Shown here: in pieces, positions 16,580 to 24,120 of the stretch
Layout: each line of letters begins with the position of its first letter
How positions within the stretch are numbered: position 1 is the stretch's first letter
DNA from: Candidatus Heimdallarchaeota archaeon
GTDB taxonomy: Archaea > Asgardarchaeota > Heimdallarchaeia > JABLTI01
NCBI GenBank assembly: GCA_019058275.1
Contig: JAHLVW010000033.1
Span: 1-38,677 of the forward strand
DNA: 38,677 nt
Direction of reading: 5' to 3'
Notes under the pieces: generated by a model
Database searches by the model: none
What the model saw: the letters and a program-made list of their open reading frames with translations, nothing else
What the model was told of the DNA's origin: nothing
Made by a program: the position numbers and the translations under genes

Positions 16580-17860
16580 TTGGAAGTAAAAAATTTCTAT
16601 CGGTTTAATGTAACATACGAGAAATCAATATTTAATGAGCTAAAAGATGACTATTTTGGAATATCAATAAGTGCTCATTTAGTATTATTTTATGAAAAAT
16701 TCTTTTCAACATTTTTAAGAGATTTAAAAAAACCATTTTTTATTGATTTGGTTTCTTACGTCTTTGCAAGAGATTTAGCGAATATTAAGAAAATAGATAA
16801 GGATGGCAATCTATCGTTTAAGAAATCATATCAAAAACTCATTGATTATTGTGATGGGGAAATTAAAAACATCTTAACGAATAGGGAATTCATACCAAAA
16901 GATTTTATTGATAATAATGGTAGTCTTGTTAGTGAATTTACAGAAAAATTAATTTCATTTCAAAAGGATTTCTTTTCTTTAAAATCTGTTAAAGCATTTG
17001 ATAAATATGATAAAATACTAGGTAAAACAAGAGGAGAATTAAAGCCATTATTTCTAACAACTCCTTATTTCTATTTTGAAACCTTGAATGATCCTTGGTA
17101 TAAGATATCATTATCAATAGCAAAATCTGCTCTATCAATGAAAGATGAATTTGATTTATATGCAGTTCTTTGTTTTTCAGAAGAATTGTTATTGAGAAAA
17201 GATGATATTTTGAAAATGATTGAAGACTATTCAGGATTTGATGGATATATTTTTTGGATTTCTGATTTTGATGAGAAAGAAATATCCCCTGTGTATCTCA
17301 CATTTTTAATTAATTTTGTAGAGAAACTTGCAGAAAAAGGAAAGCCAATTTACAATCTCTATGGTGAATATTTCTCATTAATATTATCTAAAATAGGTCT
17401 TTCTGGTTATTCAAGAGGTTTAGGTTTTAGTGAAAATAAATTTGTTGATGCTTGTGTTACTGGAGGAGGTCAACCAAAGAGATTTTATTCCGCATTACTG
17501 CATTATTCAATAAGTGAAACTGCAATAACGCAATTATATTCCATATTTCCAAACTTATTATGCAATTGTAATATTTGTCAATTAATCAGAAATGATTTAG
17601 GCATTTCAAAAAAACCTTCATTAAAAGAAATTGAAGATTTCTTTATGCATTTTGATTTCATATTTGATTCAAAAAAGCATATGGTTAATTTGCATGCAAT
17701 AGAAATCAAGGATGTTACAGATTCCAGTCTGGATGATATTATTACAGAACTAAGTAATAGAATCACATTTTATGATGAGTATGATTTAGATTTATACGGA
17801 ATAAGAAGAAATCATCTTGTTAATTGGTTAAATTGTTTAGAAGAATATAATAGCAGATAA
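16580..17860 (+). CDS. TGT/DpdA-like protein (tRNA-guanine-transglycosylase superfamily, distant)
   Basis: A 426-residue protein. The TTG start at 16580 has a strong GAGGTG ribosome-binding site 5 nt upstream. The best clue is LLCNCNIC (Cys328, Cys330, Cys333) followed by KKHMVNLHAIEI (His367, His372), which reproduces the CxCxxC...H zinc site of tRNA-guanine transglycosylases. Before it, GYSRGLGFSE...GGGQPKRFYSALLHYSISE resembles TGT-like paralogues such as DpdA, which insert 7-deazaguanine into DNA. The N-terminus (PFFIDLVSYVFARD) could supply the barrel's substrate Asp. Whether it acts on DNA or tRNA is unknown. It lies in a nuclease-bearing island and ends 21 nt before an orphan tRNA 3' end. 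Confidence 0.55.
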   Translation: MEVKNFYRFNVTYEKSIFNELKDDYFGISISAHLVLFYEKFFSTFLRDLKKPFFIDLVSYVFARDLANIKKIDKDGNLSFKKSYQKLIDYCDGEIKNILTNREFIPKDFIDNNGSLVSEFTEKLISFQKDFFSLKSVKAFDKYDKILGKTRGELKPLFLTTPYFYFETLNDPWYKISLSIAKSALSMKDEFDLYAVLCFSEELLLRKDDILKMIEDYSGFDGYIFWISDFDEKEISPVYLTFLINFVEKLAEKGKPIYNLYGEYFSLILSKIGLSGYSRGLGFSENKFVDACVTGGGQPKRFYSALLHYSISETAITQLYSIFPNLLCNCNICQLIRNDLGISKKPSLKEIEDFFMHFDFIFDSKKHMVNLHAIEIKDVTDSSLDDIITELSNRITFYDEYDLDLYGIRRNHLVNWLNCLEEYNSR

Positions 17861-17881
17861 AATTTTATAATTTCGAAGATC

Positions 17882-17909
17882 ACCGGTTCAAATCCGGGAT
17901 CGCCCACCA
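17882..17909 (+). tRNA. Orphan tRNA 3' end (T-arm, acceptor 3' strand, CCA)
   Basis: A T-arm (ACCGG-TTCAAAT-CCGGG, four of five pairs), an ATCGCCC acceptor strand, discriminator A and CCA are present. The expected 5' half is absent: the TGT-like gene ends just upstream at 17860. It shares TCGCCCACCA with tRNA-Val at 13991-14067 but its T-stem differs, so it is not a simple copy of that tRNA. It is probably a remnant of recombination at a tRNA gene. Confidence 0.6.
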
Positions 17910-17910
17910 C

Positions 17911-18302
17911 TTTTCTATTTCACCTTGTTACTAAGCATTTGTTTTATTCAAGGTATCTCTCCTCTACAAAGTAGAGCTCAATATATGAAAAAATATCATA
18001 TAGAAATTAAATAACCTATAGTAAAACGTGACAAATGCAAAATCCTCTTTCATGAGAAGCACATCTAGTAAACAAAGGATAAGGAATTTGTTTGTCCTAC
18101 AAGCAAGTCAACAGTTTATTTGTAAGATTTTAAGAAGTCTATGTAGTTTAATTAAGAATTGAATATAGAAAATAGGTTTATAAGCTAACATCTAACAGCT
18201 TAATATATATCTGATAAGTCTAACAAACTAATCTAGCAACTATCTTTAGCTATTTTTTTCTCATATATTTTAGCTATTTTTTGAATACTAGTGAGGGATT
18301 TT
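17911..18302. other. Gene-free region upstream of the radical SAM gene
   Basis: About 390 nt without a credible ORF. T-rich runs follow the tRNA remnant. A TATA-like TCATATATTTTAG at 18261-18273 about 30-40 nt before the ATG at 18303 is the likely promoter of the radical SAM gene. No repeats of note. Confidence 0.4.
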
Positions 18303-19739
18303 ATGAACCATATTAAAAGAATAGTCTTTCTCGAACCGAAAAGCGAAAAAATGCATATATTTTCAAGATTTGATCTGCCAAGACTTGGCAATATTATTTT
18401 AGCTACAATTATGAAGAATAAGAATTATGACGTTAAAGCTTATTTCTTGAAGGCAAATGAAATTTATAGTCGACTTGCTGATTGTTCTACAGTTGATTTG
18501 ATTGCTATCTCAGCAATTACTGCAACTGTTACAGTTTCATACAAACTTGCTGATTATTTTAGATCAAAAGGAATCAAGGTGGTTATAGGAGGACCACATG
18601 TCTCGTTCAACCCCGAAGAAGCTTTAGAACACGCAGACTTTTGCATTCTGGGTGAAGGGGAAAAATCACTTCCTATGCTTGTTGATGCTCTTAATAATAA
18701 TACTTCACTAATAGAAGTACCAGGGTTAGCATGGAAAGATGATTACGAAGAAATTATTATTAATGAAAAGACCAAACCCATAGATAATTTAGATTCTATT
18801 CCTTATCCTGATTTTACCCTCCTTGAGTTAAATGGTAAAGCGGTAGGGGTTGGTATTCGAAAGAAAGAAATAGTGCCTATGCAAACTTCGAGAGGCTGTC
18901 CTTTTGACTGCACTTTTTGTTCAGTGACCTCAATGTTCGGAAGGAGATTTAGATATCGAAGCATCCCGAATGTAATTGGTGAGATTAAGCAGTTTAATCC
19001 AAAAAAGCAAGCCATATTTTTTTATGATGATAATTTCACTTCAAATGTAAAAAGGACCAAAAGACTCCTTAGAGAAATGATTAGATTGGAGCTGAATTTT
19101 ATCTGGTCCACTCAGGTTAGAGTCGATATAGCTAAGGACCCAGAGCTCTTAGACCTTATGTCAAAAGCGGGTTGTCAAATTCTTTATATTGGCTTTGAAT
19201 CGATTGACCCAAAAGCACTAAAAGAAATGAAGAAGCGTCAATCTGTTGAAGAAATTAAGTGGGCTATCAAGGAAATAAGAAAGAGGGGAATCCATATCCA
19301 TGGGATGTTTGTCTTCGGTTTTGATGCTGATACTCCCCAAACATTACGGGCTTCTGTGGATTTTGCTATCAAAGAAAAAATTGATACAGTACAATTCCTC
19401 ATTTTAACTCCGTTTCTAGGCACAGAGTTTTATGCTAAAATGGAGGAGGAAAATCGACTCATAGACTATCAATGGGATGAATACGATGCGCATCATGTGA
19501 AGTTTCTACCAAAAAATATGTCCGCGTGGGAACTTCAACAAGCACAATTTGAGGCACACAAACGCTTCTACTCCATCAAACAATTGACTTCAAGATTGTT
19601 AAGAGGTCGAAAGTTGGCCTTTCTAATTGGTCTTTATGCCCATCGGCTTAATAAAAAATGGATAAGATGGGAAAGCAAATTCCTAAACGTGATTAAAACC
19701 ATTGAAGGACTCACAAAGAGCTCACCAATGAAGGCTTAG
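18303..19739 (+). CDS. B12-binding-domain radical SAM protein
   Basis: A 478-residue protein. Residues 1 to about 135 form a cobalamin-binding-like Rossmann domain (VKAYFLKANE, AISAITATV, KVVIGGPHVSFNPEEAL, FCILGEGEKSL). The radical SAM core has CPFDCTFC near residue 202, followed by IFFYDDNFTSN and GFESIDPKALKEM. A helical tail of about 100 residues follows. This layout is that of BchE/HpnR/HpnJ-like enzymes that modify lipids, tetrapyrroles or other substrates; the substrate here is unknown. ATG 18303 is chosen over an in-frame GTG at 18291 because that GTG is part of a GTGAGGG ribosome-binding site. Its codons are richer in G/C at third positions than those of nearby genes, a possible sign of transfer. 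Confidence 0.85.
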   Translation: MNHIKRIVFLEPKSEKMHIFSRFDLPRLGNIILATIMKNKNYDVKAYFLKANEIYSRLADCSTVDLIAISAITATVTVSYKLADYFRSKGIKVVIGGPHVSFNPEEALEHADFCILGEGEKSLPMLVDALNNNTSLIEVPGLAWKDDYEEIIINEKTKPIDNLDSIPYPDFTLLELNGKAVGVGIRKKEIVPMQTSRGCPFDCTFCSVTSMFGRRFRYRSIPNVIGEIKQFNPKKQAIFFYDDNFTSNVKRTKRLLREMIRLELNFIWSTQVRVDIAKDPELLDLMSKAGCQILYIGFESIDPKALKEMKKRQSVEEIKWAIKEIRKRGIHIHGMFVFGFDADTPQTLRASVDFAIKEKIDTVQFLILTPFLGTEFYAKMEEENRLIDYQWDEYDAHHVKFLPKNMSAWELQQAQFEAHKRFYSIKQLTSRLLRGRKLAFLIGLYAHRLNKKWIRWESKFLNVIKTIEGLTKSSPMKA

Positions 19740-20043
19740 AATTATAAGCAAAGCTGCTAATAAAAACGATATCTTGAAAAATCTGATCAAGGATGTATGT
19801 TTTGAGAAATACTGGTAAATACGATAGAAGAATTGTAATGAAAGTAGGTTTTAAGGAATGGTTAAAAAAAGGAATGAGTGCAACTGAAGAATCTGTTTCG
19901 CATAGATCATTCATTATACCAATAACAAAAGTATCTTTCATTGAAATAACTGTCCTGAAGTAATGATAAAAGTATAGTCTATCCACACAAAACGAAAGAT
20001 TCATAAAAGAAAATAGAAGGAAAGAGAATACGATTTAACCATT
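19740..20043 (+). other. Spacer with a possible 41-codon ORF and the tRNA-Ala promoter
   Basis: This 304-nt stretch has no strong gene. A 41-codon plus-strand frame (ATG 19838 to TAA 19961, beginning MKVGFKEWLKKGMSATEES) looks more protein-like than its reverse-strand overlap and could be a small gene or a remnant; there is no clear ribosome-binding site. The tRNA-Ala promoter lies at its end. Confidence 0.3.
19993..20009 (+). promoter_or_regulatory. BRE/TATA-like promoter of tRNA-Ala
   Basis: CGAAAGATTCATAAAAG, 51 nt upstream of the mature 5' end, is nearly identical to the element before tRNA-Val. Confidence 0.6.
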
Positions 20044-20150
20044 GGGCCGGTAGATCAGACTGGAAGATCGCCTCCTTGGCAATCAAGAGGAATGAGTTCC
20101 CTTGACCATTTTGGAGGAGGCCGTGGATTCAAATTCCACCCGGTCCACCA
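20044..20150 (+). tRNA. tRNA-Ala (anticodon GGC) with a 30-nt intron
   Basis: Acceptor GGGCCGG pairs with CCGGTCC. D-stem GATC/GATC, anticodon stem CCTCC/GGAGG, loop TTGGCA|T with anticodon GGC, T-arm GTGGA-TTCAAAT-TCCAC, and A-CCA encoded. An intron at 20082-20111 follows position 37, the canonical archaeal site. A bulge-helix-bulge can be drawn: TTGG pairs with CCAT (three pairs plus a T-T), 3-nt bulges CAA and TTT each cut after the second base. The intron itself folds as TCAAG-(A)-GGAA / TTCC-CTTGA. Confidence 0.93.
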
Positions 20151-20199
20151 ATTTGTTTTTGTTTATTTAAATGCCTATTTTACACAAAAAGCTTAGGAT

Positions 20200-20427
20200 T
20201 CAGAGTAATAGGAATTCCCACATAATTACTTCTAACAAGCTATGCATTACTCCATGTAACTGTTCTACATCAAACAATAAATGAAATATTGGTTCTAAAT
20301 CAATAATAATCGTTCCAAGAAACAACGCTTTTAGATCTAGAAATGATAGACGTGCAAATAATAGGATTCCGAATCCTACGTGAAAAGAAGTGAAAGGTAT
20401 AGTTAATCTATTGATTTTTTTTCTCAA
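20200..20427 (-). pseudogene. Truncated membrane protein (archaeal YdjM/DUF4184-like type)
   Basis: A 75-residue hydrophobic frame with TTG start at 20427. PFTSFHVGFGILLFARL, then FLGTIIIDLEPIFHLL and LHGVMHSLL resemble the N-terminal half of a widespread archaeal membrane protein whose members carry H-x-G, D-x-EP and HG-x-x-H motifs. Relatives are roughly twice as long, and this frame ends abruptly shortly after the HG..H motif at TGA 20200, 50 nt beyond tRNA-Ala. It looks like a remnant cut off near the tRNA gene. The family assignment is from motif memory only. Confidence 0.5.
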
Positions 20428-20500
20428 GAGCTTTTTTATGAGTTGTAGCTTAAGAAAGATAATAAATCATGAGTGACATATATATATTTTAACAATTCAA

Positions 20501-20934
20501 TTGAGGGTTGTAACACTGAGTAAAGACGATATAGCTGAGGTTGAAATTACCAAATTAATAAACAAATACTTCGACGCTTACAAGAAGAAAGATCGTGATA
20601 AAGCATTTTATCATGTTTCGCTAATGAACCAAGCACTGTTCTTATTGGCAGCGAAACAGGAGAGAAACATGTTGGCTATGAAGAACTAAAGGAACAAATT
20701 GCAAAAGATTTTAAGAAATACGAATTTACAAAGATAGACTTACCTTGGAAAACTGTTACTATTAAAGGACCTATTGCACTTTTGTCTGCTGAAGTTGATT
20801 TAGCTGTGAAAGTTGGTGAAGAAGAACAGAAAGGTGTTGCTCGATTAACTGCTGCAATGGAGAAGAAGAAGGATGAATGGTTAATTGCACAAAGTCACAT
20901 TTCATTTCCCTCTTCAAGTGAAGTAGAAAAGTAA
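20501..20934 (+). pseudogene. SnoaL/DUF4440-like (NTF2-fold) protein with a frameshift
   Basis: The frame from TTG 20501 encodes DIAEVEITKLINKYFDAYKKKDRDKA, the first helix of a SnoaL-like NTF2-fold protein, and runs off at 20689. From GCT at 20620 a different frame reads NEPSTVLIGSETGEKHVGYE, then IALLSAEVDLAV and a final DEWLIAQSHISFP, ending at TAA 20932-20934. This is exactly the rest of such a domain. Adding one base near 20618-20620 restores a protein of about 145 residues. A TATATATATTTT at 20479-20490 may be its promoter. Function of the fold here is unknown. Confidence 0.65.
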
Positions 20935-21019
20935 GTTGTTATTTTATTTAATTTCAGTCCAACAAATAACACACATAACAAAATAATCTAAATATTATTT
21001 GATAGAAATTTGGTATAGC

Positions 21020-21071
21020 GACTCAAAAAGAATTCAACCAGATAGAACAAACTATCTTTTCTTTTTGAGTC
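21020..21071. repeat. Nested inverted repeat
   Basis: GACTCAAAAAGAA (21020-21032) and TTCTTTTTGAGTC (21059-21071) are perfect 13-bp inverted arms, and GATAG/CTATC inside them can form an inner stem. It could be a bidirectional terminator, an RNA hairpin or an end of a lost element. No gene touches it: it lies 85 nt after the SnoaL-like remnant. Confidence 0.6.
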
Positions 21072-21165
21072 ACTCCTAAATAAGAGAATCATTTATTTTT
21101 AACTTATCGTTTTTTTTCTGGCATAAAAACTTACTTTAATTTACTTCCTAATAGCGAATTCTTTC

Positions 21166-21201
21166 AGGAGGCCGTGAGTTCAAATCTCATCCGATCCACC
21201 A
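21166..21201 (+). tRNA. Orphan tRNA 3' end (Ala-like)
   Basis: AGGAGGCCGTG matches tRNA-Ala from the 3' anticodon stem through the variable loop, followed by a sound T-arm (GTGAG-TTCAAAT-CTCAT), acceptor strand CCGATCC and ACCA. No D-arm or 5' acceptor strand is found upstream. The T-stem has changed in both strands relative to tRNA-Ala at 20044, so its source was a different but related tRNA. Confidence 0.6.
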
Positions 21202-21392
21202 CTTTCTCTCATTTTTCATCTATTTTCTTAGTTGTATTGGATCATTTCTTTCTTCCCCATCTATTATTATGAGAGTTATGAAATGAAGACAAAAATACCA
21301 ATATCTTTGCAATCTAATCTAACATTGCAAAAATGATGGCTTGAAAAAGAGATAAAACAAGGCAAATAAGAAAAAGTAGAAGAAAAATAAAA

Positions 21393-21468
21393 GGTTGGTG
21401 GATTTATCTGGACTCTCATCTCCAAGGTATGAAGGAAGCTATAAGTTCAAATCTCATCCGGTCCACCA
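21393..21468 (+). tRNA. Degenerate tRNA pseudogene
   Basis: A tRNA-sized segment. The 3' half (ATAAG-TTCAAAT-CTCAT, CCGGTCC, ACCA) is close to the remnant ending at 21201. The 5' half begins GGTTGG and has a CTGG D-loop-like motif and a TCTCC/GAAGG pairing around the loop AAGGTAT. The acceptor stem pairs poorly, U33 is A and the D-stem is broken, so it is unlikely to be functional. Confidence 0.5.
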
Positions 21469-21490
21469 TTTTCCAAAAAGGAATTTATTA

Positions 21491-21712
21491 TTAGTATGTT
21501 GTTTCTTTTTCCTTTCCTAGTCTGAAAATATCTATTATGAAAAGTATCATTCCTATTAAAATGAATGCTCCTCCTGCAATAACGAATAAGAGGAATTGCC
21601 ATAATTCAGATGTTGCTAGTGGGAACATTATATAGCCAACCACAAATAGAGCAACACCAGCAAGTAATGCTACAATTTCCATTATTAAACCAAACGGTTT
21701 TATTTTTGCCAT
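21491..21712 (-). CDS. Small two-helix membrane protein
   Basis: A 73-residue protein with two hydrophobic helices (about residues 9-31 and 39-64), a short basic N-terminus (MAKIKPFG) and a charged C-terminus (GKEKETTY). No catalytic residues or family recognised. The codon pattern and clean ends suggest a real gene. Its stop lies 23 nt after the degenerate tRNA on the other strand. Confidence 0.6.
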   Translation of the reverse strand: MAKIKPFGLIMEIVALLAGVALFVVGYIMFPLATSELWQFLLFVIAGGAFILIGMILFIIDIFRLGKEKETTY

Positions 21713-21854
21713 TTCAATCTTCTCTTATTTTTTGTAATAGTTTGTTCAGTAACAATTTTCTTTAGGGTTTTAAAGCATTAAGGAAAATGCAAAATCATCT
21801 CTTTTTCATAATTTTTCATTTATTTGTTTTGTACTGACACAAATATATGAAATC

Positions 21855-21866
21855 TTTTTATATTTC
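21855..21866 (+). promoter_or_regulatory. TATA-like box upstream of the TPR-RING gene
   Basis: TTTTTATATTTC, about 55 nt before the ATG at 21917, in a short leader containing AGGGTTG near the start codon. Placement fits an archaeal promoter; not proven. Confidence 0.4.
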
Positions 21867-21916
21867 ACTAATCTTTGTTTAGTTTGGATTAAGGCTCTCT
21901 TAAATAGGGTTGAGCA

Positions 21917-23704
21917 ATGAGTTTAGAGGAAAAAATCGAAAAGATTCTAAAAATCAAAGAAAGTTATTGTACCATATCCGAAACTTCTGAAGGATGGCTT
22001 CTTAATTCTATTCCAATTAAACGAGAAGAATTTCCTCTTATCTTCAACAAAATTTTCAATGAAAATCCTTCTGAAAAAAAACGAACTAGCATTCTTGTTA
22101 TTTTGAGTAAATTTGGTTATAGTATAGTAAATTTGCTACCTAATATTACAAAAACCATCTTAGTAAACTGGTATGCTGAGAAAAAGTTCATTCAGAAATA
22201 TGTTGAAACACTTGATTCCATTACTGGCAACATTCCTGTGTATATTGACCAACTAGCAGATCATAATCATTTGTCTGATTTGGGATTCTTGTTTGAAGAA
22301 AATAAGCAGCTCAAGATATCTCTTTTGTGCTGGCAAAAAGCTGTTGAAGTAAAACCTGATTTCTTTTTTGGTTGGGTAAAACTTAGCTCTACTTATCTAC
22401 AATTTAGTGATGTTTCTAAATCACTAGTTTCTCTCACGGAAGGTATTACGAACAATGAGTTTGATATTTCTAGTGGTTATCTTAAAGGCAAAATCGACCA
22501 AAGGTACAGGAAGGATTTGCAGTCATTAGTTGCTTCACTTCAGAAAAAAGAGAAGAAAAACTATATGTTGGTTTTTATTGAAGGTTTAATTTTTCATCAT
22601 TTCTTTGAAGATTATATCAATGCTAGAAATCTTTTTGTGAAGAGTCTTAGATTAAATCCTACTTTTATTGAACCACATTACAAAATTGCCATGACTTTTG
22701 CTATGGAACACAAAGAAAAAAAGCAAATTGAAGTTTATCAAAACATTCTAAAAATTGATCCAAATCAAATTAAAGCTCTCAAGAATTTGGCATCTATTTA
22801 TAAAACTAAGAAGGCTTTTGAATCTGCTGTTAAATGCTATGAAAAACTAGCTGAACTAGAACCTAATAATAATTCTTGGTGGGCAGAGCTTGCAGCAATC
22901 TATAGTACTTCTGTTTGGCATCACTATAGAAAGGATCAACCTTGGAAAAGAGATTTGAACAAAGCATATTATTATTACAAGAAATTGATAGAAATTCAAC
23001 CAGATAGTTATAATCGAGTAAATGATTTTCATGATTTATTATTTGAAATGAAGAAATATAAAGAAGCTGAAGAACTTCTGATTAACTATCTTGCTCTTAA
23101 AGGGCATAGTCTCGAGATGATGAAAAAACTGGAAGCACTTTACACAAAACTACAACAACCTTATGATCAACAAAAAATCATCCAAGAGATTAATTATAGA
23201 CGAGACAAAGATTCTGCATACCCAAAAATCCTAGAATTGCTCTCAAAAGTTCGACCAAATATTCCTGTTACATTAGCTAGGATCGCTAAATTTGTAGAGT
23301 TTCCTGATGATAAAATGGAATCATTATTGCTTAAGCTCATTGAAGAAAATCCCGGTGTAGGGGAATATTTAGATCTTGAACAAGTCTTCATTCGTAAAGA
23401 AGATACAGATGGTTTAATTAATGATTTAAGAGTAAGATATTCTACTTGTTATTACTGTGGTATGCCTTTTGATTCAGTAGACGTAACAAGTTGTTCAACT
23501 TGTGACAAAGAAATCCTCAAATGTTCTGTTTGTAAACTGCCTATCTCTTCTGGAGAAGAAATAGGTAAATGCAGTTTATGTGAAGCTCAAGGTCATTTAG
23601 TTCATATGGAAGAATGGGTAAAAACACAAGGAAAATGCCCAAGCTGCTTGCAAGAATTACCTTTGCAAGGGATAGTTCCGGTTGAAGAAGAACTAAAAAA
23701 ATAA
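21917..23704 (+). CDS. TPR-repeat protein with C-terminal zinc ribbon and RING/PHD-like finger
   Basis: A 595-residue protein. Residues about 125-440 contain several TPR-like helix pairs (ALKNLASIYKTKKAFESAVKCYEKLAELEPNN is the clearest). The C-terminus holds two zinc sites: CYYC...CSTC (Cys511, 514, 526, 529), then C536-x2-C539-x12-C552-x2-C555-x4-H560-x2-H563-x10-C574-x2-C577. The second spacing is that of treble-clef RING/PHD fingers. Such fingers recruit ubiquitin-type E2 enzymes in eukaryotes and occur in Asgard archaea. No ubiquitin, E1 or E2 gene is in the window, so an E3 role is speculative; a scaffold for protein complexes is the safe reading. Confidence 0.75.
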   Translation: MSLEEKIEKILKIKESYCTISETSEGWLLNSIPIKREEFPLIFNKIFNENPSEKKRTSILVILSKFGYSIVNLLPNITKTILVNWYAEKKFIQKYVETLDSITGNIPVYIDQLADHNHLSDLGFLFEENKQLKISLLCWQKAVEVKPDFFFGWVKLSSTYLQFSDVSKSLVSLTEGITNNEFDISSGYLKGKIDQRYRKDLQSLVASLQKKEKKNYMLVFIEGLIFHHFFEDYINARNLFVKSLRLNPTFIEPHYKIAMTFAMEHKEKKQIEVYQNILKIDPNQIKALKNLASIYKTKKAFESAVKCYEKLAELEPNNNSWWAELAAIYSTSVWHHYRKDQPWKRDLNKAYYYYKKLIEIQPDSYNRVNDFHDLLFEMKKYKEAEELLINYLALKGHSLEMMKKLEALYTKLQQPYDQQKIIQEINYRRDKDSAYPKILELLSKVRPNIPVTLARIAKFVEFPDDKMESLLLKLIEENPGVGEYLDLEQVFIRKEDTDGLINDLRVRYSTCYYCGMPFDSVDVTSCSTCDKEILKCSVCKLPISSGEEIGKCSLCEAQGHLVHMEEWVKTQGKCPSCLQELPLQGIVPVEEELKK

Positions 23705-23715
23705 ACTGATTAGGA

Positions 23716-24063
23716 TTATTCTCTTTTTTGCTGTTTTGGAATATTTTCTGCTCTCTGATTGCTAAAGAAAAGAAAGCGTGCTGGTTCTGTTTTTGGATAC
23801 ATCTCTTCTTGTATAGCTTGCATTTTCTTTAGTTTCTTTCTTTCTTTGTCAAAATCCTTTTTTAAGATATCAAACCAAACATCTTTCTCTTTTACTATCA
23901 AGATGTCATCAAGTTCAACAGCAACTTTTATGTCTGTTTGAGTAACATCCCTCGTCAGAATATAAGCATATGGCTTTTTTATTCCATATACTTTACCTAA
24001 TTTTTTCCCATTCTTATCTCGAGCATTCTTCGAGATAATTTCTGAATATCCCATTGAAGTCAT
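23716..24063 (-). CDS. PRC-barrel-like protein
   Basis: A 115-residue protein. The start contains ISKNARDKNGKKLGKVYGI, the typical opening of a PRC-barrel strand pair, then further strands to about residue 65 and a basic helical tail (KKDFDKERKKLKKMQAIQEEM). PRC barrels bind RNA or protein partners, for instance in RimM and archaeal CdvA-like proteins. It is convergent with the TPR-RING gene with 11 nt between stops. A small regulatory role is inferred only from the fold. Confidence 0.55.
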   Translation of the reverse strand: MTSMGYSEIISKNARDKNGKKLGKVYGIKKPYAYILTRDVTQTDIKVAVELDDILIVKEKDVWFDILKKDFDKERKKLKKMQAIQEEMYPKTEPARFLFFSNQRAENIPKQQKRE

Positions 24064-24120
24064 TTTCTAACCTCTTACTTCAATTAGAAAGATGTAAATT
24101 GACTATTTGAAGCTTTACAA

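Larger units (their letters stand above)
20935..21490. other. Gene-free stretch with tRNA remnants and an inverted repeat
   Basis: More than 550 nt without a credible protein gene. It holds the nested inverted repeat at 21020-21071 and two tRNA 3' remnants ending at 21201 and 21468. The rest is AT-rich with no other structure seen. Confidence 0.5.

Noticed and set aside
19711..20004. A 97-residue minus-strand ORF between the radical SAM gene and tRNA-Ala
   Set aside because: It overlaps the radical SAM 3' end and the tRNA promoter, has no ribosome-binding site, and the opposite strand looks more protein-like.
17882..21468. Orphan tRNA 3' ends as 3' halves of split (trans-spliced) tRNAs
   Set aside because: Split tRNA halves need a complementary leader and matching 5' halves; none is visible upstream of the 3' ends, and the third copy is degenerate.
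21031..23010. A 14-nt repeat ATTCAACCAGATAG near 21032 and near 22996
   Set aside because: One copy lies inside the TPR coding frame and the match ends at both sides; most likely coincidence in AT-rich sequence.
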